A stretch of DNA of 64,000 nt, taken from the NCBI RefSeq assembly GCF_019801145.1, contig NZ_JAHVJQ010000006.1, positions 1 to 64,000 on the forward strand. Reading direction: 5' to 3'. Numbering within the stretch: position 1 is the stretch's first letter; the number at the start of each line of letters is the position of its first letter. Below are positions 54,046-63,094 of the stretch, one piece after another. The notes under the pieces were generated by a model that ran no database searches, was not told where the DNA came from, and worked only from the letters and a program-made list of their open reading frames with translations. A program made the position numbers and the translations under genes. The stretch is from Leisingera aquaemixtae (GTDB lineage Bacteria; Pseudomonadota; Alphaproteobacteria; Rhodobacterales; Rhodobacteraceae).

Positions 54046-56622
54046 GTGCAGAAAGATTTCGAACAGACCCCGCCGGCCTGCCTCATCACCACCACCGCGC
54101 CGGTGGCCACGGCCACTCATGGGGGGCGGGCGAAATGCCTGCAGCGGCTGGTGCGGCTGGACCTGCCGGTGCCGCGCACGGTGGCGCTGTCTTTTGACGC
54201 TGTGCACTCCATCGCCGAGGGGCAGATGCCGGACCTGAACGCGGTGCTGGCCGAATTCGACCCGGAGGCGCTCTTGTGCGTGCGCCCGTCCTCGGAGGAT
54301 CCCGATTGGGGCGGGCCGGGGGCGATCCTGAATATCGGCATGAACGACGCCCGCTATGTCGACCTTTGCGACAGCCTGGGGCGGGAGGCCGCGGCGGCGC
54401 TGTATCTGCGGTTCGTGCAGTCCTATGCGGTGCATGTGGCGCGGCTGGACCCGGATGTGTTCGACGATGTCGAGGACGGCGGCCCCGATGCATTGACCGA
54501 GATTCTGCACGCCTATGAGGCGGAAACCGACGAGCATTTCCCGCAGGACCCGGGCGAGCAGCTGGCGGCGGTCCTGCGCTCGATGGCGCGGGCCTGGGAA
54601 GGCACCTCGGCGCGGCTGCTGCGCCAGGCCAAGGGGGCGCCGGCCGATGCGGGCCTGGGCCTGGTGGTGCAGGAGATGATCCCGGGCGTGGGCCAGGGCG
54701 AATGCGGATCGGGCGTGCTGCAGCTGGTGAATTCCTCCACCGGCATGCCGCAGCTGACTGGCCGCTACCTGAGCCAGAGCCAGGGGCGCGATGCGCTGGG
54801 GGCCGGGGCCGGGGCGCTGTATCTGGGCAAGGATGCCCGCGGGCTGTCGCTGGAGGAGCTGGCGCCGGAGGCCTTTGCCGACCTGAAATCCCACGCGGCG
54901 CTGATGCGCCGGAAGCTGCGCGAGGAAATGCAGCTGGAGTTTGTCGTCGAGAACGGCAGGGTGCATATCCTGGACGGGGTGCGGGTGGTGCGCACGGCGC
55001 AGGCTGCGGTGCGGATTGCGGTGGCGTTGGCCGAGGACGGGGTGATCCCCAAGGAAGAAGCGCTGATGCGCGTCGATGCGCATATCCTGAACGAGCTGTT
55101 GCACCGCCAGGTGGCGCCGGATGCCAAGCGCGACGTGATCGGCCGCGGCATTGCCGCCAGCCCTGGCGCAGCGACCGGCAAGCTGGTGTTCACTGCGGCC
55201 GGCGCGCAGGCCAGCGCGGCCCGCGGCGAGCCGTGCATCCTGGTGCGCCGGGAAACCTCGCCCGAGGATGTGCGCGGCATGCATGCCGCTGCCGGCGTGC
55301 TGACCGAAAAGGGCGGCATGACCAGCCATGCGGCGGTGATCGGCCGCGGCCTGGGGCTGCCGTGCATCGTCGGCGCCTCAAACATGAAGTTCCACAGCAA
55401 GCGCAAGATGCTGGAGGCCGCCGACGGCCGGGTGTTCAACGCAGGCGACACGATCACCATCGACGGCAGCAGCGGCCAGGTTCTGGCGGGCCAGCCGCAG
55501 ATGCTGGAAGCGGCTGAGGACGGGGCGCTGCTGACCTTGCTGACCTGGGCGGACGAGGTCCGCGACATCGGCATCCGCGCCAATGCGGATACGCCGGAAG
55601 ACGCTGAAATGGCGCGGAAATTCAACGCGCAGGGCATCGGGCTTTGCCGCACGGAGCATATGTTCTTTGAGCCTGGCCGGCTGACGGTAATGCGGGAGAT
55701 GATCTTTGCCGAGACGCCCTCGGGCCGGGAGGCGGTGCTGGAGCGTCTGCTGCCGATGCAGCGCGACGATTTCCGCGAGCTGTTCCGGATCATGGAAGGG
55801 ATGCCGGTCTGCATCCGCCTGTTCGACCCGCCGCTGCATGAATTCCTGCCCGCCACCAGAACCGGCCAGCGCGAGCTGTCGGAGGCCTTGGGCATTCCGG
55901 TCAGCGACGTGACCCGCCGGGTTGAGGAAATGGACGAATACAACCCGATGCTGGGCCTGCGCGGGGTGCGGCTGGGGGTCACCGTGCCGGAAATCTACGA
56001 CATGCAGGCGCGGGCGATTTTCGAGGCCACGCTGGAGGCCTCGAAATGGGGCGAGCCGGTGGTGCCGGAGATCATGATCCCGCTGGTGTCGGCCAAGCGC
56101 GAGGTGGAACTGGTCAAGGCCCGCATCGATGCGGTTGCGGCTGCCGTGAAATCAGAGCGCGGCGAGGATTTCACCTACCGGCTGGGGGTGATGGTGGAGA
56201 CCCCGCGCGCGGCGCTGCGGGCGGGAGAGATTTCGCCGCATACGGCTTTCCTCAGCTTCGGCACCAACGACCTGACGCAGATGACCTATGGCCTGTCGCG
56301 CGACGATGCCGGGCGGTTCATGTCGGAATATGTGAACCAGGGCGTCTTCCCGGAGGATCCGTTCCATGTTCTGGACACTGACGGGGTCGGCGAGCTCCTG
56401 AAACTGGGGGTTCAGCGGGGCCGGGCGGAGAACGGTGACATCACGCTTTCGATCTGCGGCGAGCATGGCGGCAACCCCGAATCGATTGCTTTCTGCCGTG
56501 ATGCGGGCTTTGATTACGTTTCCTGTTCGCCGTTTCGTGTGCCGGTTGCGCGGTTAGCCGCCGCCCAGCTGGCGATTGGCAGTAAAACCGGGCAAGTTGC
56601 GCCAACTTACACTAAATATTAG
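54046..56622 (+). CDS. PPDK-like PEP-utilising protein with diverged ATP-grasp half
   Basis: An 858-residue relative of pyruvate, phosphate dikinase. The swivelling His domain is intact (GGMTSHAAVIGRGLGLPCIV, near residue 425), as is the PEP/pyruvate barrel (GIGLCRTEHMFFE near 530, and SICGEHGGNPESIAF near 805 with the catalytic Cys). The N-terminal ATP-grasp half is recognisable (HGGRAKCLQRLVRLDLPVP, LCVRPSSEDPDWGGPGAILN, VVQEMIPGVG) but key stretches differ: GGKG reads GGRA and FTRNPSTGE reads LQLVNSSTGM. It starts at GTG with AGGAG upstream. It may be a true dikinase with relaxed motifs or a non-canonical PEP-binding protein. Confidence 0.8.
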   Translation: MQKDFEQTPPACLITTTAPVATATHGGRAKCLQRLVRLDLPVPRTVALSFDAVHSIAEGQMPDLNAVLAEFDPEALLCVRPSSEDPDWGGPGAILNIGMNDARYVDLCDSLGREAAAALYLRFVQSYAVHVARLDPDVFDDVEDGGPDALTEILHAYEAETDEHFPQDPGEQLAAVLRSMARAWEGTSARLLRQAKGAPADAGLGLVVQEMIPGVGQGECGSGVLQLVNSSTGMPQLTGRYLSQSQGRDALGAGAGALYLGKDARGLSLEELAPEAFADLKSHAALMRRKLREEMQLEFVVENGRVHILDGVRVVRTAQAAVRIAVALAEDGVIPKEEALMRVDAHILNELLHRQVAPDAKRDVIGRGIAASPGAATGKLVFTAAGAQASAARGEPCILVRRETSPEDVRGMHAAAGVLTEKGGMTSHAAVIGRGLGLPCIVGASNMKFHSKRKMLEAADGRVFNAGDTITIDGSSGQVLAGQPQMLEAAEDGALLTLLTWADEVRDIGIRANADTPEDAEMARKFNAQGIGLCRTEHMFFEPGRLTVMREMIFAETPSGREAVLERLLPMQRDDFRELFRIMEGMPVCIRLFDPPLHEFLPATRTGQRELSEALGIPVSDVTRRVEEMDEYNPMLGLRGVRLGVTVPEIYDMQARAIFEATLEASKWGEPVVPEIMIPLVSAKREVELVKARIDAVAAAVKSERGEDFTYRLGVMVETPRAALRAGEISPHTAFLSFGTNDLTQMTYGLSRDDAGRFMSEYVNQGVFPEDPFHVLDTDGVGELLKLGVQRGRAENGDITLSICGEHGGNPESIAFCRDAGFDYVSCSPFRVPVARLAAAQLAIGSKTGQVAPTYTKY

Positions 56623-56794
56623 GAAAATTCAGGGAAATCCTCCGCCGGATGCCGCGATGGCCCAGTGAGTGCGTTAACCATGCTGTCGCAGCTTGGGGCG
56701 GCAAGCTGGACGTTTGGGGTCAATTCCATTAAGGGATGCGATCGCATGTGCCCGGGGAAACCGGGCATGGGCTGCTAGGACGGGGGAACCCTGA

Positions 56795-57451
56795 ATGAAA
56801 TTGTTGACTATGATTGCCGTGATGGCTGCCACCATCACGATGGGTAAGAGTGTTGCTGCCGAAACCGGTTTGGATGCGCTGATCGAGCGTGAGCAGGCCA
56901 GTCTCAACGCGGTACCTGCGCGGAAGTTCAGCGGATTTTTCGGATTCCGCTCCAATCCGTTCAAGAGCCGCAAATCCGGCACGCAACAGGTGGAGTACTC
57001 AAAAGCCTGGCTGGACGCCCAGCCCAAAGCGACCGGTGGCGAACAGTTCGCCTGCCTGGCCGAGGCGCTGTACTTCGAGGCGCGCGGCGAGACCGTGAAG
57101 GGCCAGTTCGCGGTGGCCGAGGTGATCCTGAACCGGGTCGAGAGCGAACAGTTCCCGAACACGCCTTGCGGGGTGATCAACCAGGGGACCGGGCGCAAGT
57201 ACCAGTGCCAGTTCACCTACACTTGCGACGGCTACGAGGAAGTGATCCGCGAGAAGAAGGCGTATCAGCGGGTGGCCAAGGTGGCGCGTGCGGCGCTGGA
57301 CGGGCTGAAGTCGGAACTGACCGCAGGCGCGACCTACTATCACACCACCGCAGTGCGCCCGCGCTGGAGTCGGACCTTCACAAACACTACGCGCATCGGT
57401 GTGCATCTGTTCTACCGAGACGATCGCTACCAGACTGCGATGAGCAACTGA
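56795..57451 (+). CDS. SleB-like cell wall hydrolase
   Basis: A 218-residue protein with an N-terminal hydrophobic segment that may be a signal peptide (MKLLTMIAVMAATITMGKS) and a C-terminal Hydrolase_2/SleB domain: CLAEALYFEARGETVKGQ, with the catalytic-type Glu, then VAEVILNRVESEQFPNTPCG, YQCQFTYTCDG and GATYYHTTAVRPRWSRTF. Related enzymes are lytic transglycosylase-like amidases or glycosidases acting on peptidoglycan. The linker (residues 28-85) is basic. A weak hairpin follows the stop. Confidence 0.9.
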   Translation: MKLLTMIAVMAATITMGKSVAAETGLDALIEREQASLNAVPARKFSGFFGFRSNPFKSRKSGTQQVEYSKAWLDAQPKATGGEQFACLAEALYFEARGETVKGQFAVAEVILNRVESEQFPNTPCGVINQGTGRKYQCQFTYTCDGYEEVIREKKAYQRVAKVARAALDGLKSELTAGATYYHTTAVRPRWSRTFTNTTRIGVHLFYRDDRYQTAMSN

Positions 57452-57459
57452 TGGCCTGA

Positions 57460-57487
57460 AGGCGGCATCAAGGTGCCGCTTTCTGCT
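57460..57487 (+). terminator. Weak hairpin after the SleB gene
   Basis: GCGGCA (57462-57467) pairs with TGCCGC (57474-57479), extended by A-T pairs, followed by TTTCTG. Short stem; only moderately convincing. Confidence 0.45.
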
Positions 57488-57580
57488 ACTGGCATGGCGT
57501 ATGCGGGACTGTTAAGAAGGCGCCGAAAGTCTATTGTTAGGTCCCGTTACCCGACACAGCCAGCCAAAGGCCCGTTTCCC

Positions 57581-58501
57581 ATGCCCTCAGAAATCCGCCT
57601 TGCCTTTGCGCACCCGTCAGAGCGTTCCATGGCCACAGCCGCACCGGGTCCGCTGGACCGTATTTCCCTGCGCGACCATACCGTAGAGGTGGAGATCGGC
57701 GCCTTTCAGGCGGAGCGCGGCACAACCCAGCGCATCTGTTTCAATGTGGTGGTCGAAGTGGCGCCGCTGCCCAAGGATCTGGATGACGACGTCGACCGGA
57801 TCCTGTCCTACGACAAGGTGACCGAGGCCATCGCTCATGAACTGGCGGCGGAGCGGCTGAACCTGCTGGAGACACTGGCGGAGCGCGTTGCCGAGCGGAT
57901 CCTGCTGGAGCACCAGGCCGTGCGCGCCTTTGTGCGGATCGAGAAACTGGACCGCGGCCCTGGCGCGCTTGGCGTCGAGGTGGTGCGCTCCAAGGATCAG
58001 ATATCCCATCTGGCGGAAGAGCAGGACCGGCCGCATCCCCGGCTGATGTATCTGTCCAACGATGCCATCGACAGCGCCAACCTGACCGGTTGGATCGACC
58101 AGATGGAATGCCGCAAGCGGCCGCTGATCCTGTGCGTTGGAACCCATCCGCTGGCGGTGCCCACGACGGGCCACAAATGGACCCAGCGCCGGATCGATCT
58201 GTTGGCAATCGAACAGAACGCCTGGCGCCTTGCGGCCAAGGATGACCGCTGCGTGGTGGTCTCGACGCGTACCGAACTGGACTGGGCGATGAAGAATGGC
58301 CAGATCTGCGTCTGGGCGCCTTCGAAGATCGTGCTGGATGCAGTGGACGGGCCGTCGGCGCCGCCCTCGAACTCGGTTGCGCTGGCCGCCTGGTTCGCGG
58401 CAACCTTCCAGGCGGGGGAGATGATTGTGCTTGGCGGGGATTTGCCTGATAATCCCGGCGTCCCCCTGCGGGGCGTCAGCGTGGAGCAAGCACAACTGTG
58501 A
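57581..58501 (+). CDS. folB: Dihydroneopterin aldolase fused to an amino-acid-kinase-like domain
   Basis: A 306-residue protein. Residues about 20-135 are FolB, which cleaves dihydroneopterin in folate synthesis: IGAFQAERGTTQRICFNVVV has the catalytic Glu, ILSYDKVTEAI the Tyr, and VRIEKLDRG the Lys. Residues about 150-306 are not part of usual FolB. Their pattern (PLILCVGTHPLAVPTTGHKW, RRIDLLAIEQNAWRLAA, VWAPSKIVLDAVDG, NSVALAAWFAATFQAGEMIV) resembles the amino-acid-kinase fold of MfnE-type proteins, without the usual N-terminal GGS motif. ATG at 57581. Its stop overlaps the GTG of folP. Confidence 0.88.
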   Translation: MPSEIRLAFAHPSERSMATAAPGPLDRISLRDHTVEVEIGAFQAERGTTQRICFNVVVEVAPLPKDLDDDVDRILSYDKVTEAIAHELAAERLNLLETLAERVAERILLEHQAVRAFVRIEKLDRGPGALGVEVVRSKDQISHLAEEQDRPHPRLMYLSNDAIDSANLTGWIDQMECRKRPLILCVGTHPLAVPTTGHKWTQRRIDLLAIEQNAWRLAAKDDRCVVVSTRTELDWAMKNGQICVWAPSKIVLDAVDGPSAPPSNSVALAAWFAATFQAGEMIVLGGDLPDNPGVPLRGVSVEQAQL

Positions 58502-59493
58502 TTTATTACCGGCCGTTGGTTCAGCACGGAGAAGCGCGCCCTGAAGGCGCGCTCCCGCTGGCAGGCAGCGCCCTTTGGTTCACCGAAGTGGAAATTCTCA
58601 GCCGCGATGCGCCGCCGCGGATTGCGCCTGCGGGGCTGGTGCCTGAAATGGAGCGCCGCCGGCTGAGCGCGCGCCGCGCCTCGATCGCCGGTCTGGACAT
58701 GACCCAGCCGCAGATCATGGGCGTCCTGAACGTGACCCCGGACAGTTTCTCGGACGGCGGGCGGCATGCTGGTATTGAGGCTGGCAAGGCCGCAGCGCTG
58801 CAGATGGCGGCAGACGGTGCCACCATCATCGACGTGGGGGGCGAATCCACCCGCCCCGGCGCCGAAGAGGTTGACGAAGCCGAAGAAATCGACCGCACCG
58901 CGCCGGTGATCGAGGCGATCCGAACCGAAAGCCTGGTGCCGATTTCGATCGATACCCGCAAGGCCAATGTGGGGATGGAGGCGCTGGAAGCCGGAGCGAA
59001 CTTGCTGAACGATGTTTCCGGTTTCACCTTTGACCCGGCGCTGGCGCCGCTGGCGGCGCAGGCCAGCGTGCCGGTCTGCATCATGCATGCCCAGGGCGAC
59101 CCGGCGACCATGCAGGCCGATCCTAAATACGCAAACGTGCTGCTGGACGTTTATGATTTCCTTAGCGATCAGATCGACCGGCTGGAAGCCATCGGTGTGG
59201 TGCGGGAGCAGATCGTCATTGATCCGGGCATCGGTTTCGGCAAGACGCAGGAGCACAACCTGACGCTCTTGCGCAATCTCAGCCTGTTCCACGGGCTCGG
59301 CTGCCCTATCTTGCTGGGAGTGTCCCGCAAGGGGTTCATCGGCAAGATCGGCGGGGAGCCGCGCGCCGAGGCCCGCGCGCCGGGTTCGATTGCGGTGGGG
59401 CTTGCAGCCCTGGCGCAAGGCGTGCAATTCCTGCGGGTGCATGACGTGGCTGAGACGGTTCAGGCCCTGCGTCTTTGGCAGGCCGTCCGTTAA
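58498..59493 (+). CDS. folP: Dihydropteroate synthase
   Basis: A 331-residue enzyme joining p-aminobenzoate to the pterin in folate synthesis and the target class of sulfonamides. Signatures are IMGVLNVTPDSFSDGG (near residue 73) and TIIDVGGESTRPGAEEVDE, then IDPGIGFGKTQEHNL and LGVSRKGFIGKI. The first 70 residues are an extension not found in E. coli FolP, with its own hydrophobic and basic segments. It starts at GTG overlapping the folB stop, so the two are coupled. glmM follows after 24 bases. Confidence 0.96.
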   Translation: MIYYRPLVQHGEARPEGALPLAGSALWFTEVEILSRDAPPRIAPAGLVPEMERRRLSARRASIAGLDMTQPQIMGVLNVTPDSFSDGGRHAGIEAGKAAALQMAADGATIIDVGGESTRPGAEEVDEAEEIDRTAPVIEAIRTESLVPISIDTRKANVGMEALEAGANLLNDVSGFTFDPALAPLAAQASVPVCIMHAQGDPATMQADPKYANVLLDVYDFLSDQIDRLEAIGVVREQIVIDPGIGFGKTQEHNLTLLRNLSLFHGLGCPILLGVSRKGFIGKIGGEPRAEARAPGSIAVGLAALAQGVQFLRVHDVAETVQALRLWQAVR

Positions 59494-59517
59494 GGCCTTA
59501 TTGGCAGGAAAAGCATA

Positions 59518-60864
59518 ATGCGGAAACTCTTTGGTACCGATGGCGTGCGCGGCACCGCCAATATTCACCCCATGACCGCCGAAATGGCGCTGCGCATCGG
59601 CGCTGCCGTCGGATGCTATTTCCGGCGTGACGGAACCGGGGTGCACCGGGTGGTGATCGGCAAAGACACCCGGCTGTCGGGCTACATGTTCGAAAACGCG
59701 CTGACGGCGGGCCTCACTTCGACGGGCATGAACGTGCTGCTGCTTGGCCCGGTGCCGACTCCGGCGGTCGGGCTGATGACCCGTTCGATGCGGGCGGATC
59801 TCGGTGTGATGATCTCTGCCAGCCACAACCCCTCCGAGGACAATGGCATCAAATTCTTTGGCCCGGACGGTTTCAAACTGTCGGACGGGGCCGAAATGGA
59901 GATTGAGGCGCTTGTCGAGGCCGGTGTCGAGTCGGCGCAGGCCGCCAACATCGGCCGAGCAAAGCGGATCGACGACGCCCGCTTCCGCTATGGCGAGCGG
60001 GTCAAGAGCTCGCTGCCGCGCAACCTTGGCCTCAATGGCCTGAAAGTGGTGATCGACTGCGCCAATGGCGCGGCGCACCGGACCGCGCCCGAGGTCCTGT
60101 GGGAACTGGGTGCCGAGGTGATCCCGGTGGGGGTGGCGCCGGACGGGCTGAACATCAACCGCGGCTGCGGGTCGACCCATCCGCAGACGGCAGCCGAAGC
60201 GGTTGTGGCGCATGGTGCCCATGTGGGTATCTGTCTGGATGGCGACGCCGACCGAGTGATCCTGATCGACGAGACCGGCACAGTGGCCGATGGCGACCAG
60301 CTGATGGCCTTGCTGGCCAGCCGCTGGGCGGAGGAGGGCCTCCTGACCGGCGGCGCGCTTGTCGCGACGGTGATGTCGAACCTCGGACTGGAACGTTTTC
60401 TGGAAAGCAAGGGCCTGGGTCTGGAGCGCACTGCCGTCGGCGACCGCTATGTGGTGGAGCGGATGCGCGAAGGCGGGTTCAACCTGGGTGGCGAGCAGTC
60501 GGGCCACATTGTGATGAGCGATTACGCCACCACCGGCGACGGGCTGATGGCGGGGCTGCACTTCCTGGCTGCAATGGTGCAGTCCGGCACAAAGGCGTCT
60601 GAGCTGGCGCATCAGTTCGCGACCGTGCCGCAGCGGCTGCGCAATGTGCGGTTCCAGGCAGGCCAGGCGCCGCTGGAGAGCGACCGGGTGCAAGAAGCAA
60701 TTGCCGCGGCTGAGAAGATGCTGGACGGCCAGGGGCGGCTCTTGATCCGCAAGTCCGGCACCGAACCGCTGGTGCGGGTGATGGCGGAAAGCGAGGATGC
60801 CGGGCTGATGACACTGGCGGTCGACAGCGTGGTGGCCGCGGTCGAGGCGGCCGTCGCGGAGTGA
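59518..60864 (+). CDS. glmM: Phosphoglucosamine mutase
   Basis: A 448-residue enzyme converting glucosamine-6-phosphate to glucosamine-1-phosphate for UDP-GlcNAc and so for peptidoglycan and LPS. The active-site phosphoserine lies in [18 protein letters not shown] (near residue 102), the metal loop is [14 protein letters not shown] and the sugar loop [33 protein letters not shown] is the phosphate loop. The N-terminus [15 protein letters not shown] is standard. folB-folP-glmM is a conserved alphaproteobacterial order. It converges with the first DMT gene with only 14 bases between. Confidence 0.97.
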   Translation: MRKLFGTDGVRGTANIHPMTAEMALRIGAAVGCYFRRDGTGVHRVVIGKDTRLSGYMFENALTAGLTSTGMNVLLLGPVPTPAVGLMTRSMRADLGVMISASHNPSEDNGIKFFGPDGFKLSDGAEMEIEALVEAGVESAQAANIGRAKRIDDARFRYGERVKSSLPRNLGLNGLKVVIDCANGAAHRTAPEVLWELGAEVIPVGVAPDGLNINRGCGSTHPQTAAEAVVAHGAHVGICLDGDADRVILIDETGTVADGDQLMALLASRWAEEGLLTGGALVATVMSNLGLERFLESKGLGLERTAVGDRYVVERMREGGFNLGGEQSGHIVMSDYATTGDGLMAGLHFLAAMVQSGTKASELAHQFATVPQRLRNVRFQAGQAPLESDRVQEAIAAAEKMLDGQGRLLIRKSGTEPLVRVMAESEDAGLMTLAVDSVVAAVEAAVAE

Positions 60865-60878
60865 CGGGGAGGGGGCGT

Positions 60879-61784
60879 TCAGCCCCCTTTGCGGAACAGG
60901 CGGCTGAGCCTGCCGAACTGGCTGAGGCCAAGACCGCCCAGAATCATCGTCATTGCGAGAAGCATCGAGGGTGGCAGCTCCTCGCCCAGGAAAACGGCGC
61001 CCAAGACCACAGCCCAGACCGGCACCTGGTAATTGGTGAGGGTCATGAACGTGGGGCCTGCTTCGCGCACCACGATGACTCGCAGCAGGTTGGCGGCGGC
61101 TGTCGGGATCAGGCCGAGGATGGCGGCAATCAGCAGCGTTTTTGTGTCGGGCATCGCCGGCGGGCCTTCGGTTGCCCAGGCGGCCGGGAAGATGATGAAG
61201 CAGCCGATCATCAGCAGGACGGCGGCCAGCCCCACGGGGTCCACTGGCGGCAGGCGGCGGGTCAGGATGGAACTGACCGAGTAGCAGGCCGCGGCAGACA
61301 GGCAGGCGGCGCGGCCATAAGCCTCCAGCTCTGCGCCGCTTGTCTCAAACGCCTTGCCGCCGATCAGCAGCGCGACACCGGCAAAGCCGATGCAGAAGCC
61401 GATGAAGCGGCGCAGGGTCATCTGCTCTCCCGGCACAAAGACATGCGCCAAGGGCAGCACCATCAGCGGGATTGCCGCCATGCTGACGCCGGTAAAGCCG
61501 GAGGATACATGCTGCTGTCCCCAGGAGATCAACATGAAAGGCAGGGCGGTGCTGAGGATGCCGATGAGGATCAGCGAGGGCCAGTTTGTCTCAGCCTTGA
61601 ACAGCTTGAACCCGCGCCAGCCCCAGACCGCGCCTAAGAGCAGCGCGGCAAAGCCGATCCGCCCAGCGGCCAGCCAGAACGGGGTGATGCCATTGAGCGC
61701 CAGCTTGATCAGCAGAAAGGTCGCGCCCCAGACAAAGCCCAGGGTGGCAATCATCAGCCAGTAGCGCGGTGCGATATCGGGCAT
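60879..61784 (-). CDS. EamA-family DMT transporter 1
   Basis: A 301-residue drug/metabolite transporter with about ten membrane helices in two EamA repeats. It starts ATG at 61784 with GAGGG upstream, and is highly similar in layout to the next gene: SWGQQHVSSGFTGVSMAAIP and LPLAHVFVPGEQMTLRRFIG mirror that protein. The second repeat has LTNYQVPVWAVVLGAVFLGE. Substrate unknown; members export amino acids and metabolites or take up various solutes. Read with its paralogue it is the downstream gene of a tandem pair. Confidence 0.9.
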   Translation of the reverse strand: MPDIAPRYWLMIATLGFVWGATFLLIKLALNGITPFWLAAGRIGFAALLLGAVWGWRGFKLFKAETNWPSLILIGILSTALPFMLISWGQQHVSSGFTGVSMAAIPLMVLPLAHVFVPGEQMTLRRFIGFCIGFAGVALLIGGKAFETSGAELEAYGRAACLSAAACYSVSSILTRRLPPVDPVGLAAVLLMIGCFIIFPAAWATEGPPAMPDTKTLLIAAILGLIPTAAANLLRVIVVREAGPTFMTLTNYQVPVWAVVLGAVFLGEELPPSMLLAMTMILGGLGLSQFGRLSRLFRKGG

Positions 61785-61961
61785 AGGTCCCTCGTGCCGG
61801 TTCACCGCGCGACAAGACCCCGCCGGGCGGGCGGGGTCAATGGCAATTGCTTTGTTATGGAACGAAGCGATTATCAACTGTCCATCGCCCGGCGTTTCCG
61901 CCCGGAGACGGGCACTGCCCTCGGTGAACACGGGGCGGATGAAGGGAGTTTGCGGTTCGGT
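61785..61961 (-). other. Spacer between the two DMT genes with a hairpin
   Basis: A 177-base gap. GACCCCGCC (61816-61824) pairs perfectly with GGCGGGGTC (61830-61838); on the minus strand only TTGTC follows the stem. It may stop transcription of the upstream DMT gene or partly attenuate the downstream one. No gene seen. Confidence 0.45.
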
Positions 61962-62870
61962 TCACACCACGCGCGGGCGGCGGCTGCGGCTGAGCAGGAG
62001 GCCGCCGAGGATCAGCGCCAGTGCGGCAAACAGCTGCGGCGGCAGGGTTTCCCCTAAAAGGGCCGCGCCGAAGATCACCGACCAGACCGGCACCTGGTAG
62101 TTCACGGTGGACAGGAATGCCGGGCCTGCGCTGCGGGCCACCTGCACCAGAAGTACCTGGGCGAGGGCTGTCGGCAGCAGGCCGAGGTAGATAACGGCAC
62201 CCAGCGGCAGGGCGGCGGGCAGGTCCGGCACGCCCTCGGCCCAGAGCGCTGCCGGGGTCATCATGGCGGCGCCGCAGAGGAGAGCGGCGGCAGAGAGCGA
62301 CAGCATGTTCACCTGCGGGCAAAGCCGGGTGATGATCGAGCCGATGGCGTAGCACAGCGACGCGCCGAGGCAGGCGAGGCGGGCGAGGGATTCAAAATCC
62401 GTTCCGACGGAGCGGAAAGCGTCGAGGCCGATCAGCACCACGACACCTGCAAAGCCGATCAGGAAGCTGATGGTGCGGCGCAGGGTCATATGCTCACCCG
62501 GCACCAGCAGATGCGCCAGCGGCAGCACAAACAGCGGCACCACTGCCATGCAAACCCCGGCAAAGCCGCTGGCCACGTAAGTCTGCCCCCAGCTAAGCAG
62601 GGTGAAGGGCAGCGCGTTGGTGAAGAACCCCATGCCGATGGCGCAGGCCCAGATGATGCGGCCCTCGCGGGAGCGCAAGGAGGGCAGGCCGATCCCCATC
62701 GCATAGACTGCCCCCAGCAGGCAGACCGCGCCGATCGAGATCCTGAGCGCGGCAATGGTCATCGGCGGGTGTCCCCTGAGTGCCAGCGACACCGCCATGA
62801 AGGAGGCGCCCCAGATCACGCCGAGGAACAGAAGCTTGGCCCAATTGGCAGCGCCGGGGGAAGTGGTCAT
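61962..62870 (-). CDS. EamA-family DMT transporter 2
   Basis: A 302-residue paralogue of the preceding transporter. ATG at 62870 with GAGGG 7 bases upstream is preferred to the more upstream ATG at 62888. Shared stretches include SWGQTYVASGFAGVCMAVVP and LPLAHLLVPGEHMTLRRTIS, and STVNYQVPVWSVIFGAALLG in the second EamA repeat. The two genes probably arose by tandem duplication. The substrate is unknown. It lies downstream of ilvC, from which it is separated by a hairpin and 224 bases. Confidence 0.9.
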   Translation of the reverse strand: MTTSPGAANWAKLLFLGVIWGASFMAVSLALRGHPPMTIAALRISIGAVCLLGAVYAMGIGLPSLRSREGRIIWACAIGMGFFTNALPFTLLSWGQTYVASGFAGVCMAVVPLFVLPLAHLLVPGEHMTLRRTISFLIGFAGVVVLIGLDAFRSVGTDFESLARLACLGASLCYAIGSIITRLCPQVNMLSLSAAALLCGAAMMTPAALWAEGVPDLPAALPLGAVIYLGLLPTALAQVLLVQVARSAGPAFLSTVNYQVPVWSVIFGAALLGETLPPQLFAALALILGGLLLSRSRRPRVV

Positions 62871-62950
62871 TTCGCGTCCCTCATTCAAATTGCGGATCGT
62901 TGCCGTTGCGCAAGCTGCTGAGGGCAGCGGCCGACCCTGGGTGGGCGTGA

Positions 62951-62980
62951 AGCGCCCTCCCGTGGGGAGGGTCGGGCGCT
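62951..62980. terminator. Hairpin between ilvC and the DMT gene
   Basis: AGCGCCC pairs with GGGCGCT outside and CTCCC with GGGAG inside, in one 30-base palindrome. No T run follows on either strand. It may help end ilvC transcription or protect the message. Confidence 0.4.
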
Positions 62981-63025
62981 GCCCGGCCTATCGGCCGAGT
63001 GAAAGGGCATCTAACAAAACCGAAT

Positions 63026-63058
63026 AATTGAAAAGGGCGCCCCAAATCGGAGCGCCCT
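63026..63058 (-). terminator. Terminator of ilvC
   Basis: On the minus strand AGGGCGC and GCGCCCT pair with an internal extension, followed by TTTTCAATT. It lies 37 bases past the ilvC stop. Confidence 0.75.
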
Positions 63059-63094
63059 GCAGAGGTAAGGTCAGCGGAGGGTTCCGCGGGCGCC

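Noticed and set aside
57997-60693. 898-residue minus-strand frame over folB, folP and glmM
   Set aside because: Shadow frame; the three conserved genes explain the stretch.
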